Assembly: GCF_042650605.1 (NCBI RefSeq) | Contig: NZ_JBHSBN010000003.1 | Location: 310,001 to 374,000 of the forward strand | Direction of reading: 5' to 3' | DNA length: 64,000 bases | Source: Micromonospora_J zhanjiangensis | Lineage (GTDB): Bacteria > Actinomycetota > Actinomycetes > Mycobacteriales > Micromonosporaceae | Part shown: positions 7,030 through 15,011 of the stretch, piece by piece | Numbering within the stretch: the stretch's first letter is position 1 | Layout of the letters: each line of letters opens with the position of its first letter | Position numbers and translations under genes: made by a program | The notes under the pieces: model-generated | The model's database searches: none | What the model was told of the DNA's origin: nothing | The model's input: the letters and a program-made list of their open reading frames with translations, nothing else

Positions 7030-8010
7030 GTGCACAGGCACGAGGACCGTCGAGGGCGCGACCCCGCCCTCCGGTCCGGCCGCGCGGTCACCGAGGCGAG
7101 CGACACGGTGGCCGACCGCCGGGCGCCCCTGACCGGTTCGCGGGTGCGGGCCCTGCAACGGTCGTACGGGAACAGTGCCGTCAACTCCCTGCTCCGGACC
7201 GGCACCGTCCAGCGCGTGGATCCGCCGACCGTGGCGCCCTCCCCCGCTCCCGCCGCCGCGGAACGAACGGTGATCGGGCACATCTACACCGTCCGAGGTG
7301 AGATCGACGGAAACGCCGTCGTCTACACCGGCTCGACGGCGCGAGAGATAGCCCAACGGCTCTACAAGGACAAGCACACCTGGTCGACGCTGATCAAGAA
7401 CAAGTCGACGACCATCGAGGTGCACGAGGTCACGGCGGTCCTCGACGTCGGGAAGTCCGGCGGCGGGACTCAGCGGTCGGCGGAGAACGAGGCGCTGCGG
7501 GCCGCGGAGCAGGTCGTCATCAAACGTCGGCGGACCGACGTGGGCGCGGGACGCGAGCTGAACGCCCGTCAGGCCGCCACCGAGGAGAACGTCGAGGCGT
7601 GGGCGGAACTGCACCAGGTCCGGCTCGGCGCTCGGACCACCTTCCGAGCCGGCGTCAAGGTCGCCGGCATGGTCAGCTTCCAGTTGCTGGACTTCTTCCT
7701 CATGTACCGCGACCTGAAACTGTCCCAGTACGTCATGGCGCCGTACCTGCTGGAGGACGCCGCCGGCATCTTCACCCTGCAGGAGACCGACCGCGGCATC
7801 TTCCGTTCCAACTGGTACTGGAAGAACTACCAGACCGGGCCGCTCGCGGGTCAGCGGGTGCAGATCACCCGGGACGAGTTCCGGGAACTCAGGGAGGAGG
7901 CGGAACTCCTCTGGGGGACCACCGACTGGAAGGGCGACTTCGTGCCGGGTCTGTTGCGGCAGGAGTTGCCGGTCGTCGAGGCCCCGGGCGAGTCCGCCGA
8001 CTCGGCCTGA
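7030..8010 (+). CDS. Putative injection-system-type cargo with GIY-YIG-like core
   Basis: The 326-residue protein starts at GTG 7030, with AGGG eight bases upstream. Residues about 35-60 contain VRALQRSYGNSAVNSLL followed by a VQR motif. This pattern (LQRxxGNxAVxxLL...VQR) recurs at the N-terminus of proteins encoded with extracellular contractile injection systems. A Pro/Ala linker follows, then a domain starting HIYTV-x9-VYTGST-x3-IAQRLYKDKH. It resembles a GIY-YIG nuclease core (paired Y-x-x / Y-T-G strands, then Arg and His on the next helix). The C-terminal 160 residues are unassigned. No sheath, tube or baseplate gene is in the window, so delivery is conjecture. The nuclease call is tentative. 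Confidence 0.5.
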   Translation: MHRHEDRRGRDPALRSGRAVTEASDTVADRRAPLTGSRVRALQRSYGNSAVNSLLRTGTVQRVDPPTVAPSPAPAAAERTVIGHIYTVRGEIDGNAVVYTGSTAREIAQRLYKDKHTWSTLIKNKSTTIEVHEVTAVLDVGKSGGGTQRSAENEALRAAEQVVIKRRRTDVGAGRELNARQAATEENVEAWAELHQVRLGARTTFRAGVKVAGMVSFQLLDFFLMYRDLKLSQYVMAPYLLEDAAGIFTLQETDRGIFRSNWYWKNYQTGPLAGQRVQITRDEFRELREEAELLWGTTDWKGDFVPGLLRQELPVVEAPGESADSA

Positions 8011-8020
8011 GTCGGTGCGC

Positions 8021-8044
8021 GGCCGGCGCAGTTCGCCGCCGGCC
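8021..8044. terminator. Hairpin between convergent genes
   Basis: GGCCGGC (8021-8027) and GCCGGCC (8038-8044) flank a 10-base loop in the short gap between convergent genes. A second dyad, GTCCGGT/ACCGGAC, follows at 8051-8073 and reaches into the acetyltransferase 3' end. It is likely a bidirectional terminator. Confidence 0.5.
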
Positions 8045-8064
8045 GGGCCCGTCCGGTGGCCGGT

Positions 8065-8589
8065 TCACCGGACGCGTTTCTCGTAGCGTCGGCACGGGAC
8101 GATGACGGTCCCGGTGCCGGACCCCGGAGCCGGGTCGTCACCGCCGGTTCCGGTTTCGGCCGGGTAGTCGAGTGGCGCCACGTCGCGCCACCCGCAGCGG
8201 GCGTAGAACCGGCGGGCCCGGGTGTTGCCCACCGCGACCGCCAGCCAGGCGGTGTCGAACCGTACGGCGACCATCCGTTCGCCGGCCGCGAGGAGTGCGT
8301 CGGCGACACCGGTCCCGCGGGCCGGCCCGGCGACGTACACCTGCTCCACCTCGTCCCGCGCCACGGTGACGAACCCGACGAGCCGCCCGGCCAGGGTGGC
8401 GACCGTGGTGGTGGCCAGCCGGGGCGGCACCCGCCGCCGGAAGTCGGCGAGTTGCCGGTGCCGGTGCAGCTCGTCCGGGACGTGTCCGGCGTGCCCGTCC
8501 AACCAGCCGTGACACCACAGTACGGCGATCGCCTCGGCGTCCTGCGCGTGCGCGGCGCGCAGTGCGAGTTCACGGTCGTCGTCGGTCAT
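8065..8589 (-). CDS. GNAT-family N-acetyltransferase
   Basis: This 174-residue GNAT-fold protein has a central strand and the acetyl-CoA pyrophosphate-binding motif A (VEQVYVAGPARGTGVADALLAAGE). A motif B region follows (AWLAVAVGNTRARRFYARCGWRDV). The family transfers acetyl groups from acetyl-CoA to amines, and the substrate is unknown. A Ser/Thr/Gly-rich tail follows the core. It diverges from a MarR regulator, with one palindrome between them, and so may be under MarR control. Confidence 0.85.
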   Translation of the reverse strand: MTDDDRELALRAAHAQDAEAIAVLWCHGWLDGHAGHVPDELHRHRQLADFRRRVPPRLATTTVATLAGRLVGFVTVARDEVEQVYVAGPARGTGVADALLAAGERMVAVRFDTAWLAVAVGNTRARRFYARCGWRDVAPLDYPAETGTGGDDPAPGSGTGTVIVPCRRYEKRVR

Positions 8590-8610
8590 GTCGATCCTCC
8601 AGCAGAACAG

Positions 8611-8630
8611 TAACTTGCATTTCTAAGTTA
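8611..8630. promoter_or_regulatory. MarR-type operator in divergent promoter region
   Basis: TAACTT-N8-AAGTTA is a perfect 6-base-arm dyad in an AT-rich patch between the divergent GNAT (start 8589) and MarR (start 8650) genes. MarR proteins typically autoregulate from such sites, so control of both genes is likely. Confidence 0.6.
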
Positions 8631-8649
8631 GGAAGCTAAGATACTGCGC

Positions 8650-9075
8650 ATGAACCATCCGAACAACCTCGGGTTGGAGTTGCACACGCTGGTCTCCCGC
8701 CTGGAGCGGGCCGGTGACCGGATCCTGCGCGCCGACCACGGCCTGTCGTACCGGCGCTTCATGGTGCTGGTCATGGTCGGCGAGCTGGGCGCGTCCACCC
8801 AGCGGGCGCTGGCCGACGGCCTGGCGGTGACCGAACCGTCGGTCAGCCGGATGGTCGCCGCCCTCGCCGGCACCGGGCTGCTCACCGTGGCACCGGATCC
8901 GGCCGGCGGCAACCGTCGACGGATCGCCCTGACCGACGCCGGCCGGGAACTGGTCGAGCGGGCCGGCACCGAGCTGATCCGACAGCTCACCGAACTGGTC
9001 AGGTCCAGCGGCGTGCCGTTCGAGACGTACCTGGCGCACACCCGACGGTTGAACGCCGCCCTCGACGGCGGCTGA
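8650..9075 (+). CDS. MarR-family transcriptional regulator
   Basis: The 141-residue winged-helix protein contains TQRALADGLAVTEPSVSRMVAALAGTGLL as its recognition helices, the wing GGNRRRIALTDAGREL, and a C-terminal dimerisation helix. MarR regulators respond to small aromatic ligands or oxidants and usually repress neighbouring genes. A clear palindrome lies immediately upstream. The following hydrolase gene, 57 bases downstream in the same direction, may be co-transcribed. Confidence 0.9.
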   Translation: MNHPNNLGLELHTLVSRLERAGDRILRADHGLSYRRFMVLVMVGELGASTQRALADGLAVTEPSVSRMVAALAGTGLLTVAPDPAGGNRRRIALTDAGRELVERAGTELIRQLTELVRSSGVPFETYLAHTRRLNAALDGG

Positions 9076-9132
9076 GGAAGACCTCGCCGCCACACCCCGA
9101 CACCCACCCCTGTCCACCGTGAGGATTTCGCC

Positions 9133-9963
9133 ATGCTCACCACCCCGGACCTGCGGACCGTCCGCTCCACCGATGGCACCACGATCGCCTACCACACCAC
9201 CGGCGCCGGCCCGGATCTGCTGGTCGTCCCCGGCGCGCTCAGCGACGCCGCGGATTTCACCGCTTTGACCGAGGCGCTCGCCGCCAGCTTCACCGTGCAC
9301 ACCATCCAGCGGCGGGGCCGCCGCGGCAGCGGACCCCAGGGCCCCGGGTACGGCATCGAGGCGGAATGCGCCGACCTCGCCGCCGTCCGGGCGGCCACCG
9401 GCGCCCGGTACGTCTTCGGTCACAGCTTCGGCGGGCTGGTGACGCTGGAGGCGGCCCGCCGCGACCCGGGCATCACCCGGTTGGCCGTCTACGAACCCGG
9501 TGTGGCCGTGGACGGGCTGATCCCGACCGACTGGATCCCGCGCGCCCGCCGATTCCTCGACCAGGGACGGCCGTTCGACGCGTTCGCCACGTTCGCCATC
9601 GCCACCGGACCGAGCGCGGCGCGCCGCAACCCGAGATGGCTGATGGCCACCATCCTGCGCCTGGCCTTCCGGGGCGAGAAGCGGGCGAAGGTCTTCGAAC
9701 TGCTCGAACCCGCCCTGCGGGAACACGCGGAGATCGGCCGGCTGGACGACAGCTACCCCAACTACCGGCAGGTGTCCGCCGAGGTGTTGCTGATGACGGG
9801 CGGCAGGAGCGACCTGGCCCATGTGGGTCCGTCCACGGCCCGGCTCGGCGAGGTGCTGCCCTCGTCGCGGGTGGTCACCTTCCCGAAACTGGACCACTTC
9901 GGGCCGCACCACAAGGGCGAGGCCGAGGTCGCCGAGGCGGTGACCGCCTTCCTCCTCGGCTGA
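9133..9963 (+). CDS. Alpha/beta hydrolase
   Basis: The 276-residue alpha/beta-hydrolase fold has nucleophile elbow GHSFGG (about residue 100), an oxyanion-hole strand near LLVVPGALSD, an acid in the LLMTGGRSDLAH loop, and a probable catalytic His in KLDHFGPHHKGE. It has the overall length and order of small esterases and epoxide-hydrolase-like enzymes. The substrate is not predictable. It follows the MarR gene with a small gap and may be its target. The ATG is preceded by GAGGA. Confidence 0.8.
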   Translation: MLTTPDLRTVRSTDGTTIAYHTTGAGPDLLVVPGALSDAADFTALTEALAASFTVHTIQRRGRRGSGPQGPGYGIEAECADLAAVRAATGARYVFGHSFGGLVTLEAARRDPGITRLAVYEPGVAVDGLIPTDWIPRARRFLDQGRPFDAFATFAIATGPSAARRNPRWLMATILRLAFRGEKRAKVFELLEPALREHAEIGRLDDSYPNYRQVSAEVLLMTGGRSDLAHVGPSTARLGEVLPSSRVVTFPKLDHFGPHHKGEAEVAEAVTAFLLG

Positions 9964-10040
9964 CTCACCGACCGCCCCGGGTGGATGGACCAGAGGAAAC
10001 CGGCTCGCGGTGGTACGTGGGACCGACCAGGATGCCCAGG

Positions 10041-10799
10041 ATGCGTACCTTCGACGAACTGGTCGCCGAGGCAGCCGAGGCCGACGTCACCGGGTGGGGC
10101 TTCGGCTGGCTGGACGGGCGGGCCACCGAGGAACGCCCACCGTGGGGATACGCCCGGCTGATCGCGGCCCGGCTGGCCGGGGTGGCCTCGGCGCTGGACA
10201 TCGACACCGGCGGCGGCGAGATCATCGCCGAGGTGCCGCGGCTCCCGCCCCGGATGGTGGTCACCGAGGGCTGGCCGCCGAACACGGACCGGGCCCGCGA
10301 CCTGCTGTCCCCGCGCGGCGTCGAGGTCGTACCGGTCGAGCCGGGCCGGCCGCTGCCCTTCCCCGACGCCGGTTTCGAGCTGGTGACCAGCCGGCACCCG
10401 GTGTCCCCCGACTGGACCGAGATCGCCCGGGTACTGACCGACGACGGCCGGTACCTCGCCCAGCACGTCGGGCCCGCGTCGGCGTACGAGTTGATCGAAT
10501 GGTTCGTCGGGCCGCTGCCCCGGGAGAACCTGGACCGGCAGCCGGACCGCGAGGTCGCGGCGGCGCGGGCCGCCGGGCTGGCGGTGGTGGACCTGCGCAC
10601 CGCGCGCTGCCGGATGGAGTTCTACGACGTCGGCGCGGTGGTCTGGATCCTGCGCAGGTGTGTCTGGTGGGTGCCGGACTTCACTGTCGAACGCTACGTG
10701 GACGCGCTGCGCCGCCTCGACGGGCAGATCCGCCGGCACGGCGCGTTCGTGGCCCACTCGACCCGGACCCTGATCGAGACCCGGCGGGTGCCGCGCTGA
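10041..10799 (+). CDS. Methyltransferase-like protein (class I SAM fold)
   Basis: The 252-residue protein starts with MRTFDELVAEA and contains GWLDGRATEERPPWGYARL, typical of an actinobacterial methyltransferase-like family. The SAM-binding region is ALDIDTGGGEIIAEVP, followed by LPFPDAGFELVTSRHPV. ATG 10041 is preferred over 10032 because an AGGA lies eight bases upstream and family members begin at that methionine. The target is unknown. It ends facing the permease gene, with a large stem-loop between the two. Confidence 0.75.
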   Translation: MRTFDELVAEAAEADVTGWGFGWLDGRATEERPPWGYARLIAARLAGVASALDIDTGGGEIIAEVPRLPPRMVVTEGWPPNTDRARDLLSPRGVEVVPVEPGRPLPFPDAGFELVTSRHPVSPDWTEIARVLTDDGRYLAQHVGPASAYELIEWFVGPLPRENLDRQPDREVAAARAAGLAVVDLRTARCRMEFYDVGAVVWILRRCVWWVPDFTVERYVDALRRLDGQIRRHGAFVAHSTRTLIETRRVPR

Positions 10800-10811
10800 T
10801 CCGTTCAGGCA

Positions 10812-10872
10812 GCAATGTCCCCGACATCGCTGCCTCAACGTCAGCACGTCGCAGCAAGGTCGGGGACATTGC
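10812..10872. repeat. Large nested stem-loop between convergent genes
   Basis: The outer arms GCAATGTCCCCGAC (10812-10825) and GTCGGGGACATTGC (10859-10872) match perfectly over 14 bases. The 33-base interior contains a further GCTGC/GCAGC pair and ACGT-cagc-ACGT, so a three-tier hairpin can form on either strand. It lies between a plus-strand and a minus-strand 3' end and may act as a bidirectional terminator. Its size also suggests a REP-like mobile palindrome. Confidence 0.6.
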
Positions 10873-10912
10873 CGCTCTCGCCGCCTCGGCGGAGGGGAGG
10901 AAAAAGGGCGGG

Positions 10913-13114
10913 TCAGTCGTTGCGGGCGGCTTCGGGGCCGGTGATGCGGCGCAGCAGCGGGAGCGTCGAGGCCACGATGGCGAGCGACACCGCCAGGCCG
11001 GCGGCCACCATGAGCCAGAACGACGGGGGCGGCGCGAGCAGGTCGTAGCGCAACTGCGCGCGCAGGAACAGGTGCGCGGCCAGGAAACCCGTCCCGAGCG
11101 CCACGACCGAGACCACCAGCAGCGGCACCACCGTCTCCAGTGCCACCACCCGGCGCAGCGTGCCCAGTTGTACGCCGGTGAGCCGCAGCATGCTGAACGG
11201 CCGTTTCCGGTCGCTCAACCCGCCGGCCACGGCCGCCGCCAGGCTGCACCCGGCGATCGGCAGGCTGGCCAGCATGATGACGTCGGCCAGCCGCTGGAAC
11301 TGGACCAGTTCCCGGGAGTTGTCCGCCGCCCACTCGGCGCCACTCGCGGGGAACTGACCGCGCGGGAACGCGTTGATCATCATGGTGCGGGCCCGTTCGA
11401 AGGCGACCGGACCGGTCGTGTCGACCACGATGGACAGGATCGGCTGCCGGGCGACCTCGGCGGCCGGGATGGTGGCGGCGTCCCAGACGTGGCGCTCCTG
11501 CGCGGGCAGGTCGAGAGCGCGCGGTCCGACCAGGTCGCTGGGGACTGCCGCGACCTCGGCGCCGGCCGGACAACCACCGAACACCCGGAGGCGGTCCAGT
11601 TCGGCACAGGTGATCAAGCCCTGCCAGGCGTTCCGGTCCGGGTTGTGACGCAACACGATCACCTGCCGCACGCCGGGGACCGCCGCGAGGCCGGCCGGGA
11701 TCTGGTCCGCGGAGGGCGCCGGACCGTCCTCCGGCCAGAAGGTCTTCGCGAGGCTGCTGACCGCCAGCGAGTCGCCGCTGGGCGCGCCGCGGTTGGCGAC
11801 GAACGTGGTGATCGTGCCGGTGGCGACGCTGGTCACGAAAAGCGCCACGACCAGCCCGCTGATCGACCGGAACCCGGCCTGCGGGTTGTCCGCCAGCCGC
11901 CGGCCGGCGATCAGCGCCGCCGGGCGGCCCGCCCGCCCGGCCAGCAGCCGGGCGCCGGTCATGGTCAGCCACGGCCCGGCCAGCACCAGCCCGATCAGGG
12001 TCAGCACGAACCCCGAGATGTACGCGGTGATCTGCCCGTCGGTCGACTGCGGCCGACGGCCGATGAAGTACGCCAGCTCGGCGAGCCCGGCGACCAGTGG
12101 GATCAGTCGCCAGGCACGCGGCGGTCTCGGCGTGACCCGCCGGCTCACGCCCAGCGGTGAGATCCGTACCCGGCGCAGCGCCAGCACGGACGCCACCACG
12201 GCGCCGAGCGGGATCCCGACGGCGACCAGCAGCAGGTCGGCGGCGGTGAGCGACAGGTCGGTGCCGAAGAACCGCTCGCCGGTGAACGGGATGGCCGCGA
12301 GACCGGGCCGCAGGGCGAGGAACACGCCGAACCCGGCGGCGGTGCCCACCGCGGCGGCGAGCGTCGACTCCACCGCCGAGATGACGGAGGTCTGCCGTGG
12401 GGTGGCGCCGACCAGCCGCATCGCGGCGAAGCGTTGCTCCCGCCGGGTGGCGGCGAGCCGGGTCGCGGTGCCGATGAAGATGAGCACCGGGAAGAGCAGC
12501 CCGGCGGCGACGGCGGCGAGCGTCAGCTTCATGCCGGCGCCGTTGATCCCGACGTAGCAGTCCATGGTGCACTCGTCCGGCGAGGTGGTCATGATCCGGT
12601 CGACCCGTTGCGGGCCCAGGGGTTCCAGCTGCGCCGGCGTACGGCCCAGGACGATCAGCAGCGAGTCGGGCGACGGCAGCGCGTCCCGGCCGAGGAGGCC
12701 GATCGGGTGACCGGGAAACCGGTCGCCGAGTTCGGCGGCCGGCGTGGACCGCAGCAGCGCGTCCAGGGCCGGCGAGGCGTAGTACTCCCCCGGTCCGGGC
12801 AGCCGGGGCATCCCCGGCGGTACCGGAGCGCCCGGCCCCAGCGCGGCGATCTCGACCCGGCCGATCGACCTGCCGTGGTAGTAGTCCCGGCGGACCTGCC
12901 ACAGCATGGCGTCGGTGGCCGACGCGTCGGCGGCCGGCACGACGGCGGTGTTGAGCCAGGCGTACCGCTGGTTCTGGGTGCCGACGGCGTTCATGCCGGC
13001 GAGGGCGGCCAGCAGCAGGCCGACGCCGAGCGCCACCGCGGCGGTGATGACGGCGAGCCGGGTGACGGCCTCCCGGCCGCCGGCCAGGGCCAGCCGTACC
13101 CCGAGGGGGATCAT
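10913..13114 (-). CDS. FtsX-like ABC transporter permease
   Basis: The 733-residue membrane protein has an N-terminal transmembrane helix (AVITAAVALGVGLLLAALAG), a large extracytoplasmic region, and a cluster of helices (LAAVAAGLLFPVLIFIGTA; AAAVGTAAGFGVFLAL; LLLVAVGIPLGAVVASVLAL). A second periplasmic-type domain and the terminal FtsX core (VVPLLVVSVVALGTGFLAAHLFL) follow. This is the MacB/FtsX permease type, used for export or for transmitting ATPase work across the membrane rather than for classical uptake. Its ATG overlaps the stop of the ATPase gene. With the PadR gene upstream it forms a regulated three-gene operon, probably exporting a drug or peptide. Confidence 0.8.
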   Translation of the reverse strand: MIPLGVRLALAGGREAVTRLAVITAAVALGVGLLLAALAGMNAVGTQNQRYAWLNTAVVPAADASATDAMLWQVRRDYYHGRSIGRVEIAALGPGAPVPPGMPRLPGPGEYYASPALDALLRSTPAAELGDRFPGHPIGLLGRDALPSPDSLLIVLGRTPAQLEPLGPQRVDRIMTTSPDECTMDCYVGINGAGMKLTLAAVAAGLLFPVLIFIGTATRLAATRREQRFAAMRLVGATPRQTSVISAVESTLAAAVGTAAGFGVFLALRPGLAAIPFTGERFFGTDLSLTAADLLLVAVGIPLGAVVASVLALRRVRISPLGVSRRVTPRPPRAWRLIPLVAGLAELAYFIGRRPQSTDGQITAYISGFVLTLIGLVLAGPWLTMTGARLLAGRAGRPAALIAGRRLADNPQAGFRSISGLVVALFVTSVATGTITTFVANRGAPSGDSLAVSSLAKTFWPEDGPAPSADQIPAGLAAVPGVRQVIVLRHNPDRNAWQGLITCAELDRLRVFGGCPAGAEVAAVPSDLVGPRALDLPAQERHVWDAATIPAAEVARQPILSIVVDTTGPVAFERARTMMINAFPRGQFPASGAEWAADNSRELVQFQRLADVIMLASLPIAGCSLAAAVAGGLSDRKRPFSMLRLTGVQLGTLRRVVALETVVPLLVVSVVALGTGFLAAHLFLRAQLRYDLLAPPPSFWLMVAAGLAVSLAIVASTLPLLRRITGPEAARND

Positions 13115-13785
13115 GCCGCCACCAGCGCGTTCACCCGACCGTCACGGACCACGACCTGCCGGTCGGCGTACGCGGCGACGCGGGCCTCGTGGGTGACCAG
13201 GACGACGGTGGTGCCCTGCTCGCGGGCGGCGGTGACCAGCAGGTCCATCACCTGCTCGCCGGTCAGCGTGTCCAGCGCCCCGGTCGGCTCGTCGGCGAAC
13301 AGCACCTGCGGCCGGGCGACCAGGCCCCGGGCCAGCGCCACCCGCTGCGCCTGCCCGCCGGACAGCTCGCCGGAGCGGCGCCCTTCCAGCCCGGTCAGGC
13401 CGAGCCGGTCGAACCAGGGCCGCGCCTGCGCCAGCGCGGCCGCCCGTTTCACGCCGCCGAGCAGCAGCGGCAACGCCACGTTCTCCGCCGCGGTCAGCTC
13501 CGGTACGAGCTGGCCGAACTGGAAGACGAAGCCGAACGTGTCCCGGCGCAGCAGGCTGCGTTCCCGCTCGCCGAGGGTGTCGATCCGGCGGCCGGCGAAG
13601 CGGATCTCACCGGAGTCGGGGACCAGGATGCCGGCCAGGCAGTGCAGCAGGGTCGACTTCCCGGAACCGCTCGGGCCCATCACGGCGACGATCTCGCCGG
13701 TCGCCACCGAGAGGTTCGCCCCACGCAGTGCCGGGGTCTCGCCGAAGGACAGGGCGGCGTCCCGCGCCTCGATCGCGGCGGTCAC
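13111..13785 (-). CDS. ABC transporter ATPase (MacB/LolD type)
   Basis: The 224-residue ATPase has Walker A GPSGSGKST, a Q-loop at FQFGQLVPELTA, signature LSGGQAQRVALARGLVA, Walker B VLFADEPTGALD and H-loop VTHEAR. The LFADEPTGALD wording and small size match the ATPases partnered with FtsX-type permeases. GTG 13785 overlaps the PadR stop (GTGA) and the 3' end overlaps the permease ATG, so the three genes are tightly coupled. Confidence 0.9.
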   Translation of the reverse strand: MTAAIEARDAALSFGETPALRGANLSVATGEIVAVMGPSGSGKSTLLHCLAGILVPDSGEIRFAGRRIDTLGERERSLLRRDTFGFVFQFGQLVPELTAAENVALPLLLGGVKRAAALAQARPWFDRLGLTGLEGRRSGELSGGQAQRVALARGLVARPQVLFADEPTGALDTLTGEQVMDLLVTAAREQGTTVVLVTHEARVAAYADRQVVVRDGRVNALVAA

Positions 13786-14306
13786 CGCTTCACCTCCCGG
13801 CGCAGCGCGTCCAGCCGGGCGACCGTGGTGTCGATCCAGTGCAGGTCGGCCTCCAGGTGGAACAGGCCGTGATCGGCCAGCATGGTGTCGACCAGGCTGC
13901 CGCCCCGCTTGATCTCGGTGAGTTCCTTCATCCGGCGCAGGTGGGTGGCGCGCTGGGCGTCGAGGTACTCCTGCGCGGGACGGTCCAGCATGAGTGCCAG
14001 CACCACCTTGGTGAACAGCAGGCTCTGCAGGTTCGGCTCGGCCTCGACCGGCTCGGTCAGCCAGGTGTCGACCTCGGTGGCGCCGCGTTCGGTGATGACG
14101 TACCGCTTGCGTTCCGGGCCCTCGCCCGGCGCGACCTCGTCCATCACGATCTTGCCGTCCCGGGTGAGCCGGCCGAGGGTGGCGTAGACCTGACCGAACG
14201 GCAGCGGCTTGCCCCGGCTGAAGAAGGTGTCGTAGTCGCGTTTGAGGTCGTAGCCGTGGCTCGGTTCGCGTTCGAGCAGGCCAAGCAGGGTCATGGGAAC
14301 GCTCAT
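13782..14306 (-). CDS. PadR-family transcriptional regulator
   Basis: The 174-residue protein has the PadR winged helix at the N-terminus (MTLLGLLEREPSHGYDLKRDYDTFFSRG; FGQVYATLGRLTRDGKI; RKRYVITERGATEV). A C-terminal alpha-helical dimerisation domain of the Vir-type follows (YLDAQRATHLRRMKELTEIKRG). PadR proteins often repress a neighbouring efflux pump and are released by its substrate, and here the pump genes overlap directly. ATG 14306 precedes the conserved N-terminus. A GTATAC-rich dyad lies about 20 bases upstream. Confidence 0.9.
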   Translation of the reverse strand: MSVPMTLLGLLEREPSHGYDLKRDYDTFFSRGKPLPFGQVYATLGRLTRDGKIVMDEVAPGEGPERKRYVITERGATEVDTWLTEPVEAEPNLQSLLFTKVVLALMLDRPAQEYLDAQRATHLRRMKELTEIKRGGSLVDTMLADHGLFHLEADLHWIDTTVARLDALRREVKR

Positions 14307-14325
14307 GCCGACGACCATACCCCGC

Positions 14326-14346
14326 GCGTATACCCCGCGTATATAC
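14326..14346. promoter_or_regulatory. GTATAC-type PadR operator candidate
   Basis: GCGTATAC and GCGTATATAC sit in tandem, creating overlapping GTATA/TATAC inverted half-sites immediately upstream of the PadR start. It is the only AT-rich patch in this promoter region, consistent with PadR autoregulation. Confidence 0.5.
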
Positions 14347-14398
14347 CTCTGGCGTAGATCCTGCTCGGCGGCGGGAGTGCGCGCGATACCCTCCCCCG

Positions 14399-15001
14399 GT
14401 GACGGATCCCACCGACGGCCGGCCCATGCGTGAGCGGATGCGCGCCGGTGACCTCTACCTCGCCGACGACCCGGAGCTGCGCGAGCGCGCCCTGCGGGCG
14501 TTCGACCTGATGGACGAGTACAACGCGACGTCCGCGCGGGACTGCGACACCCGGCGGCGGGTGCTGACCGAGCTGCTGGGCGCCGTGGGCGAGGACACCG
14601 AGATCCGGCCACCGCTGCGGGTGGACTACGGCGAGAACATCCGGGTCGGTGCCCGAACCTTCGCCAACTACGGCCTGGTGGCGTTGGACGTCGCCGCGAT
14701 CACCATCGGCGACGACGTGCAGATCGGCACGAATGTCCAGCTGCTGACCCCGACGCACCCGATCGAACCGGAACCGCGCCGGGCGAAGTGGGAGGCCGCG
14801 AAGCCGATCACGATCGGCGACAACGTGTGGCTGGGCAGCGGGGCCGTCGTCCTGCCCGGCGTCACCATCGGCGAGAACACCGTCGTCGGCGCCGGCTCGG
14901 TGGTCACCCGCGACCTGCCCGCCGACGTCGTCGCGGTCGGCAACCCGGCCCGGATCGTCCGTCGGCTCGACCCCGGAGCCACCGGCGAGCAGCCGGGCTG
15001 A
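14399..15001 (+). CDS. Maltose/galactoside O-acetyltransferase family
   Basis: The 200-residue protein has an N-terminal Mac domain (MRERMRAGDLYLADDPELRERALRAF) followed by left-handed beta-helix hexapeptide repeats (ITIGDDVQIGTNVQLLTPTHP; ITIGDNVWLGSGAVVLPGVTIGENTVVGAGSVV). The catalytic His is probably that in LLTPTHP, as in the LacA/Maa family. These trimeric enzymes transfer acetyl from acetyl-CoA to sugars. The natural substrate here is unknown. The start is GTG 14399. Confidence 0.9.
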   Translation: MTDPTDGRPMRERMRAGDLYLADDPELRERALRAFDLMDEYNATSARDCDTRRRVLTELLGAVGEDTEIRPPLRVDYGENIRVGARTFANYGLVALDVAAITIGDDVQIGTNVQLLTPTHPIEPEPRRAKWEAAKPITIGDNVWLGSGAVVLPGVTIGENTVVGAGSVVTRDLPADVVAVGNPARIVRRLDPGATGEQPG

Positions 15002-15011
15002 GCGGCGGCGG

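Noticed and set aside
9762..12902. 1046-codon open frame on the minus strand
   Set aside because: It is an out-of-phase shadow of the FtsX permease and neighbours. The translation is Arg/Gly/Pro-rich with no motif, as expected for GC-rich antisense frames.
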